Positions 44,076 to 53,081 of a DNA stretch of 64,000 nt are shown in pieces. The notes under the pieces were generated by a model that was not told the DNA's origin, searched no databases, and saw only the letters and a program-made list of their open reading frames with translations. Source of the stretch: Erysipelotrichales bacterium (GTDB lineage: Bacteria > Bacillota_I > Bacilli_A > Erysipelotrichales > Erysipelotrichaceae); contig CAJTJP010000009.1 in assembly GCA_910576855.1 (NCBI GenBank), positions 1 through 64,000 on the forward strand, written 5' to 3'. Every line of letters starts with the position of its first letter. Position 1 is the stretch's first letter. A program made the position numbers and the translations under genes.

Positions 44076-46019
44076 CTACTCAGTGGTAGCCTTTACCATA
44101 AATGCACAAATCTTACGCGAGAATTCCATCGGATCATCGATTGGGAAGCCTTCAATCAAAAGTGCCTGTTGATACAACAGATCCGCATAATCATTCACTG
44201 CAGCCGGATCCTTTTGGTAAACAGCCTGTAAAGCCTTAAAGATCGCATGCTTCGGATTGATTTCCAAAATACGCGGTGCCTTCATACCGTATGGATTTCC
44301 TTCCGGCATTGCCGATAATACTTTCTCCATCTCAAAGGACAATCCTTCCTCGGTAGACAGACAAACCGGATCATCAATTAAACGCGCAGAGATTTTAACC
44401 TCTTTGACTTGATCCTTTAACGCTTCTTTGATATGAGTCAACAGATCCTTGTTTTCCTCTGCTTTTGCTTCAAGTTCTTTCTTTTCATCCTCACTGGCTA
44501 AGTCCAAGTCACCCTGTGAAATATTTTTGAATTTCTTTTCCTTATAGGTATTTAATGTCTGCATCACAAACTCATCCACATTGTCAGTCAAATACAGAAT
44601 TTCATAGCCCTTTTCCTTAACCAATGCACACTGCGGCAGCTTATCGATTTTATCAACACTGTCACCGGACATAAAGTAAATGCTCTCCTGTCCTTCTTCC
44701 ATACGATTGATATATTCATCAAGCGTCACAAGCTTTTGTTCCTTTGAGGAATAGAATAACAGTAAATCCTGCAGTTTTTCCTTATCCATGCCATAGTTAT
44801 TATAAACACCGAACTTGATCTGCAGACCGAAATTGCTCCAGAATTTTTCATACTCCTCACGATCGTTATTCAACATTAATACCAGCTCACTCTTGATTTT
44901 CTTTTCAATGCGTGATGCAATCACTTTCAGCTGACGATCATGCTGAAGCATTTCACGAGAGATATTCAAGCTTAAATCCTGAGAATCAACCAAACCTTTC
45001 ACAAAGCGGAAATACTCGGGAATCAGCTCTTCAGCCTTATCCATAATAAACACACCGCGGCTGTATAGCTGTAATCCCTTTTGATAATCCTGTGAATAAT
45101 AGTTATAAGGCGCTTTGCTCGGAATATACATTAAGGCATCAAAGGAAACATTGCCCTCAACGCTTGTATGAATGACCTTTTGCGGATCATTAAAATCATC
45201 AAATTTATCCTTATAGAAAGAATCGTATTCCTCTTTGGTAATTTCTTTTTTCGGACGCTTCCACAACGGAATCATCGAGTTCAAGGTTTTTGTTTCCTGA
45301 ACGGTTTCATATACAGGCTCTTTATTCTCTTCATCTTCGGATGCTTCGCTATCCACTTCCTTTTGAACTTCTACTTCCATCTCAATCGGATAGCGGATAT
45401 AATCGGAATACTTCTTAATCAAGCCTTCAATTTCATATTGGCTTAAATATTTATCATAATCCTCATCCTCACTGTTATCCTTTAAATACAGCACGATCTC
45501 AGTACCGTGGCTGTCCTTGGCAACCTCGTCAATCGTATAGCCGTCACTCGCATCGGAGCTCCAACGATATGCAAGCTCTGCACCGTATTTCTTACTTGTC
45601 ACATCGACACGACTTGCGACCATAAAGGCAGAATAGAAACCGACACCGAACTGTCCGATAATATCGACATCTTCATCCTGCTTTCCTTCCTCTTGTGCCA
45701 GCTTCTGTTTAAAGGCCAAGGAACCGCTTTTCGCAATTGTTCCTAAATTCTCTTCCATTTCCGCTTTATCCATACCGACACCGTTATCCTGAATCGTAAT
45801 TGTGCGGTTTTCTTTATCCAATGAAATTTCAATCTTCAGATCATCACGGTTAATATCCTGTAAGTTTTCACTCAATGCCTGATAGTACAGCTTATCAATC
45901 GCATCACTGGCATTGGATACCAATTCACGTAAAAATATTTCCTTGTGTGTATAAATAGAATTAATCATCAAATCCAATAAACGTTTCGATTCCGCTTTAA
46001 ATTGTTTTTTTCTGCTCAT
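44076..46019 (-). CDS. htpG: Hsp90 chaperone HtpG
   Basis: A 647-residue Hsp90. N-terminal ATPase: LRELVSNASDAIDKL, DNGVGM, a GTIAKSG motif, GQFGVGFYSAF and GTEI; middle domain with the SLNISREMLQ arginine finger; C-terminal dimerisation domain. It has an acidic linker around residue 220-235. The ATG at 46019 is favoured because GGAGGT lies 6 nt before it, whereas the one at 46025 abuts it. Two CIRCE-like elements bracket its promoter, so HrcA control is likely. Confidence 0.95.
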   Translation of the reverse strand: MSRKKQFKAESKRLLDLMINSIYTHKEIFLRELVSNASDAIDKLYYQALSENLQDINRDDLKIEISLDKENRTITIQDNGVGMDKAEMEENLGTIAKSGSLAFKQKLAQEEGKQDEDVDIIGQFGVGFYSAFMVASRVDVTSKKYGAELAYRWSSDASDGYTIDEVAKDSHGTEIVLYLKDNSEDEDYDKYLSQYEIEGLIKKYSDYIRYPIEMEVEVQKEVDSEASEDEENKEPVYETVQETKTLNSMIPLWKRPKKEITKEEYDSFYKDKFDDFNDPQKVIHTSVEGNVSFDALMYIPSKAPYNYYSQDYQKGLQLYSRGVFIMDKAEELIPEYFRFVKGLVDSQDLSLNISREMLQHDRQLKVIASRIEKKIKSELVLMLNNDREEYEKFWSNFGLQIKFGVYNNYGMDKEKLQDLLLFYSSKEQKLVTLDEYINRMEEGQESIYFMSGDSVDKIDKLPQCALVKEKGYEILYLTDNVDEFVMQTLNTYKEKKFKNISQGDLDLASEDEKKELEAKAEENKDLLTHIKEALKDQVKEVKISARLIDDPVCLSTEEGLSFEMEKVLSAMPEGNPYGMKAPRILEINPKHAIFKALQAVYQKDPAAVNDYADLLYQQALLIEGFPIDDPMEFSRKICAFMVKATTE

Positions 46020-46032
46020 CTTCATACCTCCG

Positions 46033-46059
46033 TTAGCACTCTTTTATTAAGTCTGCTAA
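46033..46059. promoter_or_regulatory. CIRCE-like element 1 (HrcA site)
   Basis: TTAGCACTC-N9-GTCTGCTAA; the left arm is a perfect CIRCE half, the right arm matches 7 of 9. It lies just after the -10, between the start site and the ribosome site. Confidence 0.8.
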
Positions 46060-46060
46060 T

Positions 46061-46089
46061 AGTATAGACCAATTTATTAGCAGAGTCAA
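46061..46089 (-). promoter_or_regulatory. htpG promoter
   Basis: -35 TTGACT (46084-46089), 17-nt spacer, -10 TATACT (46061-46066) on the minus strand. The -35 lies inside the second CIRCE-like element. Confidence 0.85.
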
Positions 46090-46103
46090 CACCTAAGTGC
46101 TAA
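46077..46103. promoter_or_regulatory. CIRCE-like element 2 (HrcA site)
   Basis: TTAGCAGAG-N9-AAGTGCTAA; right arm 8 of 9, left arm 6 of 9 to the CIRCE half-site. It covers the -35. Confidence 0.7.
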
Positions 46104-46207
46104 TTTTATTTCATTCAATGTTATAAATTGTTTGAAGGAGATTGTTCGGAGTCAGTATGTCATTTATCTAGTATAGGGGTTCATAATAAAATACCTCGCT
46201 GATCCCT

Positions 46208-46237
46208 AAAAAAAGACAACTGCCCATAACAGCTGTC
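46208..46237 (-). terminator. terminator after the M24 aminopeptidase
   Basis: GACAGCTG-TTATGGG-CAGTTGTC (one G-T pair) then TTTTTTT on the minus strand. Confidence 0.8.
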
Positions 46238-46264
46238 CTTCATTACTGAATATCTCTTAAAAGA

Positions 46265-48064
46265 TTAAATTGCGCGTGTATATATTTTCAGCCATGCCTT
46301 TACTTCATCACACAAATACGGAGAAAGCTTCTCATACACTTCCTTGTGGTAAGCATTCAGCCATGCCTTTTCCTCACCGCTCAACAGTGTGACATCAATA
46401 CCGTCCAAATCGATCGGCGCAAAGGTAATTGTCTCAAACTCCATAAATTGACCGTATTCGTTTTTAACTCCTTTACGACAGATCAATTCGTTTTCGGTTC
46501 TGATACCGTATTTACCTTCTAAATAAACACCCGGCTCAATCGTTGTGACCATGCCCTCTTGAAGAATCTCAAAATCATCACGCTCCGGCACACGCTTCCA
46601 ACGGAATCCGTTAGGACCCTCATGAACATTCAGCACAAAGCCGACACCATGTCCCGTTCCGCATTTATAATCAATATCCTCACTCCATAACGGCTGTCTT
46701 GCCAGAATATCAAGATTGATTCCGTTACAGCCGTACAGGAATTTCGCTCTTGAAAGATTCATCATTCCTCTTGCGACATTTGTAAAATGTCTGCGCATAT
46801 CATCACTGATATCACCTAATACAAAGGTACGCGTAATATCCGTTGTTCCCTCAAAATACTGACCGCCGCTGTCTACAAGCAAAAAGCCGCTCGCTTTGCA
46901 TTCGGCACAATTTTCTTTTGTCGCATGATAGTGCATCATGGCCGCATTTTCATTATACGCCGCAATCGTATCAAAGCTGATTTCAATAAAGTTATCCTGC
47001 TGCTTACGGCATTCCTCTAAATAATCCGATGCGCTTACTTCGTCGATAGAAATTTTACCGATATTGTTTTTTAACCAATACATGAAATTCGTAACCGCAA
47101 CACCGTCCTTGATATGGGCAATGCGATTATTTGCGAGTTCTGTTTCGTTTTTGATTGCCTTCCAAAGCTGACTCGGATTTTTTTGATTATGCACCTCACA
47201 CTCCTCAGGCAAGGATGCGGTAATGCGATAGTTTACACAGCCCTTGTCTAATGAAATATGCTTCGCAGGAATCGTTTTAACATATTCATATACTGCATCA
47301 TACGGATGAAGCACGACATTATCCTGTGTAAACTGCTGCTTTAAAGCATCATTCAGCTTTGCTTCCTCAATAAATAAATGTGCTTGATCAGCCTCAATAA
47401 TCAAATAAGCAAGCACGACCGGATAACATGCGATGTCATTGCCGCGAATATTCAAATACCATGCGATATCATCTAATGTAGTTACGATATGCGCATCAAG
47501 CTTATGTTCCTTCATCCATGTGCGCGCTTGATTCAGCTTATCGGCACTGCTTTTACCGCAATATTTTATATCAAGCAAAAATGCCGGTTCCAAAGGCAGC
47601 GGCGGGCGATCTGTCCAAATGATACCGACCAAATCCTCATCACATTTCAATGTCGCATGCTTATCATTCAGCTTTTGCTTCAGCGCTTCCGCCAACTTTG
47701 TATTAATCACACGACCGTCAAAGCCAAGCGCATGCCCTTCACTCATATGATCGTAAATATACTGAGCCATCGGCGGAGTCGCTTCCTCACCCATTTTCAT
47801 CAATTCGATACCGGTACCTTCCAGCTGCTTTGCCGCTTGAATAAAATATCGGCCGTCGGTCCATAAGCCTGCACAGTCCTTACATACGACTAGCGTTCCT
47901 GCCGAACCGCTGAAATTGCTCATCCACGCTCTCGCCTTAAAATGCTCTCCGACATATTCCGTTTCATGAAAATCACTTGTCGGAATAATATATACATCGA
48001 TATTGCGCTGTTCCATCTCATTTCTAAGCGCCTGTAGTCTTTCCTTAATTTGTATCACATTCAA
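46265..48064 (-). CDS. Xaa-Pro aminopeptidase, M24B family
   Basis: A 599-residue long-form aminopeptidase P: two creatinase-type N-terminal domains (1-130, 155-300) and a C-terminal pita-bread catalytic domain. Metal ligands are visible in DSGGQYFEGTTDITRTF (two Asp), GHGVGFVLNVHEGP (His), TIEPGVYLEG (Glu) and RTENELI (Glu). It removes N-terminal residues before proline and is cytosolic. Start ATG after AGGAGG-like GGAGGATTG. A strong terminator follows. Confidence 0.9.
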   Translation of the reverse strand: MNVIQIKERLQALRNEMEQRNIDVYIIPTSDFHETEYVGEHFKARAWMSNFSGSAGTLVVCKDCAGLWTDGRYFIQAAKQLEGTGIELMKMGEEATPPMAQYIYDHMSEGHALGFDGRVINTKLAEALKQKLNDKHATLKCDEDLVGIIWTDRPPLPLEPAFLLDIKYCGKSSADKLNQARTWMKEHKLDAHIVTTLDDIAWYLNIRGNDIACYPVVLAYLIIEADQAHLFIEEAKLNDALKQQFTQDNVVLHPYDAVYEYVKTIPAKHISLDKGCVNYRITASLPEECEVHNQKNPSQLWKAIKNETELANNRIAHIKDGVAVTNFMYWLKNNIGKISIDEVSASDYLEECRKQQDNFIEISFDTIAAYNENAAMMHYHATKENCAECKASGFLLVDSGGQYFEGTTDITRTFVLGDISDDMRRHFTNVARGMMNLSRAKFLYGCNGINLDILARQPLWSEDIDYKCGTGHGVGFVLNVHEGPNGFRWKRVPERDDFEILQEGMVTTIEPGVYLEGKYGIRTENELICRKGVKNEYGQFMEFETITFAPIDLDGIDVTLLSGEEKAWLNAYHKEVYEKLSPYLCDEVKAWLKIYTRAI

Positions 48065-48252
48065 TCCTCCTTATAGCTTCTCTAATTGTATCGCAAAACC
48101 ATAAAAAAAGCCATGAGAAACCGTTGTTTTTATGAACATTCACCGCCGCGGCAGAAATACAGCATTTCAAATAGACACATTGTTTCCTGAATCAGTTTTA
48201 TCTCATAGGATATCAATAGCTGTATATGAAGTGATGAAATCTAAGACAAATG

Positions 48253-48333
48253 CCAAACTGCCGAACAAAATATGTCCAAACTGCCGAAAAATATCTAGCC
48301 AAACTGCCGAAAAATTTTGAGCCAAACTGCCGA
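48253..48333 (+). repeat. four direct repeats, 23-bp period
   Basis: CCAAACTGCCGA occurs at 48253-48264, 48276-48287, 48299-48310 and 48322-48333, exactly 23 bp apart. The last three bases of each period and an AAAAAT tract between copies 2-3 and 3-4 are also shared. The array ends 6 bp before the -35 of the DUF4143 gene. The rest of 48065-48252 has no supported gene. Confidence 0.9.
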
Positions 48334-48339
48334 TAATTA

Positions 48340-48368
48340 TTGAATAATTCATTAAAAGGGCTTATACT
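48340..48368 (+). promoter_or_regulatory. promoter of the second DUF4143 gene
   Basis: TTGAAT (48340-48345), 17-nt spacer, TATACT (48363-48368), directly after the repeat array. Confidence 0.75.
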
Positions 48369-48402
48369 ATAGATATACGCATGCAGAGGAGACTTCATCA
48401 AT

Positions 48403-49677
48403 ATGAAAAAATATAAAAAACGAATTGCTGACGAAATACTGAAAAAACGCTTATTAGGGAAAGGCGCGGTATTAATCGAAGGACCGAAATGGTGCGGTAA
48501 GACGACAACAGCCGAACAGATGGCAGGAAGCATTCTTTACATGGCCGACCCCGAAAAGGAAAAACAGAATTTATCAATGGCCGATTTAAGTCCTAAAGTG
48601 CTGTTAAAGGGCGCAACACCGCGATTAATTGATGATTGGCAGATTGCCCCGAAACTATGGGATGCGATTCGCTTTGAGGTAGATCATCGAGATGAGTACG
48701 GCCAATTTATTTTAACCGGCTCCTCAACCCCTGCAAGCGATGAACAAATTCATCATACAGGCACCGGTCGTTTTTCATGGATCATGATGCGGCCTATGAG
48801 CCTATATGAATCCTTAGATTCTACCGGTGAGGTAAGTCTTAAAGCGCTTTTCGATACACCGAATCAAATTGAAGGAATCAATCCCATTGATTTAAACAGG
48901 CTGGCTTTTCTTGTTTGCCGCGGAGGCTGGCCGAGAGCTACCGATTTAGAAGGAGAAATCGCATTGGAACAGGCATTGGATTATTTTGATGCAGTTGTAA
49001 AATCCGATATATCACGTGCTGACGGTGTTTCAAGAAATCCCGAACGAGTAAAGCGCTTGATGCGCTCTTATGCACGAAATCAAGGAACTCAGGCCACAAA
49101 CTCACTTATTTGTGCGGATATAGCCGCAAATGAAGCTGATACTTTTGACACCGACACTGTATATTCGTATATCAATGCTTTAAAAAGAATATTCGTAATA
49201 GAGGAAATGGCAGCTTGGAATCCGAATTTACGCTCTAAAACGGCAATACGTACCTCGAATACTCGCTATTTTATTGATCCTTCCATTGCCACAGCCGCAT
49301 TGGGACTGGAACCCGATGATCTGATCTGTGATTTAAATACGTTTGGATTATTCTTTGAAACAATGTGTATTCGTGATTTGAGAGTATTCAGTGATAAATT
49401 AAACGGACAGGTGTATCATTATCGAGATAAGACTGATCTCGAATGTGATGCAGTCGTTCATTTAAGGAACGGTTCTTATGGTTTAATTGAAATCAAACTC
49501 GGTGGTGACAAGCTGATCGAGGAAGCTGCCGAAAATCTGAAGAAGCTGAATAATAAAATCGATACAACAAAAATGAAATCCCCTTCCTTTTTAATGATTT
49601 TAGTCGGTATCGGTGATTATGCTTATCGTAGACAAGACGGTGTATATATCGTACCCATCGGATGCCTGAAAGATTGA
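48403..49677 (+). CDS. AAA-type ATPase with DUF4143, second copy
   Basis: A 424-residue relative of the protein at 42755: P-loop EGPKWCGKTTTAEQ, LIDDWQIAPKLWDAI (Walker B equivalent), the sensor ILTGSSTP, HHTGTGRFSWI, then DUF4143 with RYFIDPSIATAALG and a C-terminal ECDAVVHLRNGSYGLIEIKLG, a PD-(D/E)xK-like strand pair. It belongs to a different subfamily from the other copy, judged by the P-loop and length. Function unknown. The repeat array upstream suggests tight, possibly autogenous, control. Confidence 0.87.
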   Translation: MKKYKKRIADEILKKRLLGKGAVLIEGPKWCGKTTTAEQMAGSILYMADPEKEKQNLSMADLSPKVLLKGATPRLIDDWQIAPKLWDAIRFEVDHRDEYGQFILTGSSTPASDEQIHHTGTGRFSWIMMRPMSLYESLDSTGEVSLKALFDTPNQIEGINPIDLNRLAFLVCRGGWPRATDLEGEIALEQALDYFDAVVKSDISRADGVSRNPERVKRLMRSYARNQGTQATNSLICADIAANEADTFDTDTVYSYINALKRIFVIEEMAAWNPNLRSKTAIRTSNTRYFIDPSIATAALGLEPDDLICDLNTFGLFFETMCIRDLRVFSDKLNGQVYHYRDKTDLECDAVVHLRNGSYGLIEIKLGGDKLIEEAAENLKKLNNKIDTTKMKSPSFLMILVGIGDYAYRRQDGVYIVPIGCLKD

Positions 49678-49811
49678 TCGTATCGAAAGTATTTGAAATT
49701 ATCGAAAACAGTTCATTTTTGTGATATTCTTCATTTATAAAAAAGACAGTTACTTTTATATCCTGTATCATTTACAGCATCTTAACACTATAAGCATCTG
49801 ATTAATCCAAA

Positions 49812-49842
49812 AAAAATCCTGCACATTTTTCGGGATTTTTTC
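49812..49842 (-). terminator. terminator-like hairpin beyond the tRNA-Gln terminator
   Basis: AAAAATCC/GGATTTTT stem with T-run on the minus strand. The interval 49678-49811 shows no gene. Confidence 0.5.
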
Positions 49843-49865
49843 TGGTTTTTCAATTTCAAGGCATC

Positions 49866-49891
49866 AAAAAAAGCCTTTATTCAAAGGCTTT
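49866..49891 (-). terminator. terminator of tRNA-Gln
   Basis: AAAGCCTTT-GAAT-AAAGGCTTT followed by TTTT on the minus strand, 10 nt after the tRNA. Confidence 0.8.
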
Positions 49892-49901
49892 CATTAACAT
49901 A

Positions 49902-49977
49902 TGGCTGGGGTACTTGGATTCGAACCAAGGAAATGCCAGATTCAGAGTCTGGTGCCTTACCGCTTGGCTATACCCCA
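49902..49977 (-). tRNA. tRNA-Gln (CTG)
   Basis: 76 nt with CCA. Acceptor TGGGGTA/TACCCCA, anticodon stem CCAGA/TCTGG with loop CTCTGAA (anticodon CTG), T-loop TTCGAAT. Confidence 0.93.
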
Positions 49978-50202
49978 ATATCGGAACGGTTACTATTTTA
50001 CTTGGAAATACGCCGTTTGTCAAGCAGATTACATAAATTTTCCTGAATAGTACCTTATCTGTTTCGTATCCTAATGAAGGAAAGCACAATATTCTTGTCC
50101 GTTTTACATCTGCTGCATATTCTTATCCATAAGCCTATGAATTATGATATAATTGTTGTGATTATTCGACAATAAAAAACAGCTCGCGCTGCTTATCTAT
50201 AA

Positions 50203-50277
50203 TGGCACCCTCTGTAGGAATCGAACCTACAATTAGATCTTAGGAGGATCCTGTGATATCCATTTCACCAAGAGGGC
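50203..50277 (-). tRNA. tRNA-Arg (CCT)
   Basis: 75 nt with CCA. Acceptor GCCCTCT/AGAGGGT (one G-T), anticodon loop CTCCTAA (anticodon CCT), T-loop TTCGATT. Seven nt from the next tRNA. Confidence 0.9.
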
Positions 50278-50284
50278 ATAAAAA

Positions 50285-50361
50285 TGGCGCACCCGACAGG
50301 AATCGAACCTGCAACCTTTTGAATCGGAATCAAATGCGCTATCCAATTGCGCCACGGGCAC
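50285..50361 (-). tRNA. tRNA-Arg (CCG)
   Basis: 77 nt with CCA. D-arm GCGC/GCGC, anticodon stem TTTGA/TCAAA with loop TTCCGAT (anticodon CCG), T-loop TTCGATT. The acceptor GTGCCCG/CGGGTGC has two G-T pairs. Confidence 0.93.
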
Positions 50362-50433
50362 GGGTGCTTATATTTTAACACAAATATACAAAATAGAAAA
50401 GCGTGCAGTGAAAAAACAGAAAGGAGCAGGACA

Positions 50434-52323
50434 ATGAGAAAAAAAGCTAAAGTCATCTTTCTATGGATATTTGCCCTATGTCTTTGTACCTGCTTTTTTC
50501 CTGCTTCTGCGGCACAAACCTATACGATATCAAGCTATCAGATTCATGCCGATATTGATAAGAGTGCCGTCATGAAGGTCGAGGAAAACATCACCTTTAA
50601 GGACAATCCTTCCATGACCTTTGAAAAAGATATCCTGCAGGATTACAGCTATGATGCCGATCGGGACGGCACACCCGAGATTTATGCTTATGAAATCAGC
50701 AGTATTCGCGTAGAGGGTGCCGATTATACCACAAGCTATGAAAACGGTGCCCATCGTTTGCGGCTTACCCTAGAAAAGCCCGATGCAAATATCATTATCC
50801 ACTATCAGGTACGCTTTCGCCGCTATGATGCAGAAGACGCCAATATTTTCCTATATCAGTTGATTTCTCCTAATCACAGCGGAACCATTGAAAACTTCAA
50901 TGCCTCGATCACACTTCCCAACCGCCCCGATACCGGCTTTGATGTTTATCAGGTCGATCAAGGACTGAACCGCAGCAACTCTTTAAATGCAAGCATCATG
51001 GATAAAACGATTCAAATCACTTCCTTGCAGGCTTTAAAGGCAGGACAAGGAATCATGGTCTTTGCGACATTAAAAAACTTCTTTTTCAACTATTCTCATC
51101 CGCTGACGCTGCATTTATTCTTTTCGATATTTTCTATTATTCTTGTGATGGGCTGTTATTTCGGCATTATCCACAGCAATCGGTTTCATAAGAAAGACAT
51201 ACTGAAGGAAAGTTACCCGATCAAGGAAATAGAAATCGGTTCCTTAGGCTATATTCTTGACGGCATTGTTGATGAAGCCGATATCATTTCAATTTTAATT
51301 GAATGGGCAAATCAAAACTATATTCAGATACGTGATGAAAATCAAACGATAGCACTTGTCATCATCAATGAGCTGCCGCAAAATGCAAAACCGTATGAGC
51401 AGCATTTATTTGACTTGATATTTACCCAATATACAATGGTTACGATCGATCAATTAAAGGAAAGAAATCTAAAGAAGCAAATGCTTGCGATCGAAAAGGA
51501 AATACTTGCCGCACAGGAGCAGCAAAGGAAAAAGGCGATTTATGCGAATACCTCTTATCTTTGGCAAATTCTTTCCATACCGGCAATCTGTATACCGCTC
51601 GCATTGACGATGTTTGCCTGTATCTATGAGCAGCAATATCAGTTTTCAAAGAGTCTCAGTTATGCATTCAGCTGTGCCGGTATTATTTATGTAAACTGTC
51701 TGCCTTGGGTATGGTTATTTAAAAAGCGCAGTAAGCAATCAAAAAGCACACAGGATGTGTATCGGGTATTGACAATGCTGATAAACTTTATAACCGGTGC
51801 ACTGCTTTACCGCTATCTATTAATGAATCAAACACCGGTCGTTTATGCCGCAATCAACTTTGTTTTAACGCTGCTGTTTGCCTGCATCATTATCTTTATG
51901 GACCGCAGAACCTTTTACGGACGTAATCTGTATCTGCGTTTATTATCCTTACGTCAATATATCAGAACGGCCAACAGTGAACAGCTGACGACCTACTTAT
52001 ATGATAATCCGTATTATTTTGAAGATATGCTTCCGTATGCGTGGATATTCGATATTACGGATATCTGGGGAAAGAAATTCACATCGATTCCCTTAGATGC
52101 ACCGATATGGTACTTCCATGCCAATGCCGATGCGCAATCAACGATCTATTGGATGCGCGCCTTAGACAGCTCTTTGAATACGATCAAAAACGCACTGTAT
52201 TATGAAGCAGGCAATAAGAATAAATCGAGGCTGTTTCAAAAGGACAGCAAAAACAAAGACAGTAAGAATAAAAAAACAGCGATGAATAAACCGTACGATT
52301 ATCAAAAGCTGTCAAATAAATAA
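50434..52323 (+). CDS. DUF2207 membrane protein
   Basis: A 629-residue protein: signal peptide (FLWIFALCLCTCFFPASAAQ), an extracellular DUF2207 domain (YTISSYQIHADI, KVEENITF, FKDNPSMTFEKDI, about 25-220), a transmembrane helix near 245, a cytosolic helical part beginning EIGSLGYILDGIVDEADIISILIEWA (winged-helix-like), and three more membrane helices around 390-490. The end is Lys-rich and low complexity. Function unknown; DUF2207 proteins occur widely in Gram-positive bacteria. ATG 50434 with AAAGGAG; the long frame starting inside the tRNA is rejected. Confidence 0.8.
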   Translation: MRKKAKVIFLWIFALCLCTCFFPASAAQTYTISSYQIHADIDKSAVMKVEENITFKDNPSMTFEKDILQDYSYDADRDGTPEIYAYEISSIRVEGADYTTSYENGAHRLRLTLEKPDANIIIHYQVRFRRYDAEDANIFLYQLISPNHSGTIENFNASITLPNRPDTGFDVYQVDQGLNRSNSLNASIMDKTIQITSLQALKAGQGIMVFATLKNFFFNYSHPLTLHLFFSIFSIILVMGCYFGIIHSNRFHKKDILKESYPIKEIEIGSLGYILDGIVDEADIISILIEWANQNYIQIRDENQTIALVIINELPQNAKPYEQHLFDLIFTQYTMVTIDQLKERNLKKQMLAIEKEILAAQEQQRKKAIYANTSYLWQILSIPAICIPLALTMFACIYEQQYQFSKSLSYAFSCAGIIYVNCLPWVWLFKKRSKQSKSTQDVYRVLTMLINFITGALLYRYLLMNQTPVVYAAINFVLTLLFACIIIFMDRRTFYGRNLYLRLLSLRQYIRTANSEQLTTYLYDNPYYFEDMLPYAWIFDITDIWGKKFTSIPLDAPIWYFHANADAQSTIYWMRALDSSLNTIKNALYYEAGNKNKSRLFQKDSKNKDSKNKKTAMNKPYDYQKLSNK

Positions 52324-52365
52324 TTGTATACCTGTATTCATCCTGTTGCATTGCTTTAACGATAT

Positions 52366-52397
52366 AACAGCTCTATTGATTGATACAGAGCTGTTTT
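52366..52397 (+). terminator. terminator of the DUF2207 gene
   Basis: AACAGCTCT/AGAGCTGTT stem, 12-nt loop, then TT. Confidence 0.65.
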
Positions 52398-52433
52398 CTT
52401 ATTCCTATTTTAAAACCTTGTCTTGATCCATAC

Positions 52434-52925
52434 CTAATTAGTTGAAACCTCAGATTCCTTAAGCTCAAGCATTTCCAATATATAATATAAGCGCACACGC
52501 TCTTTATCGGTAATTTCAATTTTAGGATTATAAAAATAATGAGACATAACATCTGCATCCTTTAATATTTCCGCATAAATATTATCATCCTTTGTCTGCT
52601 TATCGGAATGAACCAATATCGCATGCGTAATCAGTTTGATTTCCTCTTTAGAAAACATATCGCTTTCACTCAACAGCTTTTGTGCAATCTCAGCACTTTT
52701 TTTCGCATGCTCCGCCTCACCCACATTATAAGCATAGGAAGCTATATCATGAAGCATTGCCGCAACAGCTGCTACTACTGCATCTACATGATGTCTGACA
52801 GCAAGCATTGTCGCAAACTGTGAGGTGCCGTAAAGATGAATATAGGCAAACTTACGCTCACTTTTACTCGCTAAATCCTGAATCATGCGATCTACCTTCA
52901 TTCGTATCATCTCTAAGCGATCCAT
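52434..52925 (-). CDS. HD-domain protein
   Basis: A 163-residue HD-type phosphohydrolase: H in LYGTSQFATML, the HD doublet in AAMLHDIASYAYN, and late residues in THAILVHSD and ILKDADVMSHY. Metal-dependent phosphatase or phosphodiesterase of unknown substrate, in the YqeK/uridylate-HD style. ATG follows AGGGAGTG. It converges on the DUF2207 gene and is divergent from the LRR gene. Confidence 0.82.
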   Translation of the reverse strand: MDRLEMIRMKVDRMIQDLASKSERKFAYIHLYGTSQFATMLAVRHHVDAVVAAVAAMLHDIASYAYNVGEAEHAKKSAEIAQKLLSESDMFSKEEIKLITHAILVHSDKQTKDDNIYAEILKDADVMSHYFYNPKIEITDKERVRLYYILEMLELKESEVSTN

Positions 52926-53047
52926 ATCATCACTCCCTTTTCTTTATTATAGCATTTTTTTATAAGTATGTGCACTATAAATATGATACCGTTTTCTTTT
53001 ATTGAAAAAGTATGCAATTATCCATTTCTAAATTCTTGCATTTGCGG

Positions 53048-53053
53048 TATAAT
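53048..53053 (+). promoter_or_regulatory. -10 box of the LRR gene
   Basis: TATAAT; the hexamer 17 nt upstream (TTTCTA) is a weak -35. Predicted leader ~22 nt carrying GGAGG. Confidence 0.45.
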
Positions 53054-53081
53054 AAGAATATATGAAATGCGGAGGAATAGT

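Noticed and set aside
44076-46025. Heat-shock sigma-type promoter for htpG
   Set aside because: A standard TTGACT-17-TATACT promoter with CIRCE-like sites explains it better.
48253-48333. CRISPR array
   Set aside because: Units are 12 bp with 11-bp intervals that are partly shared, far too short for CRISPR, and no cas genes are present.
50265-50456. Minus-strand frame with PCPWRNWIAHLIPIQKVAGSI
   Set aside because: Translation across the tRNA-Arg genes; no ribosome site.
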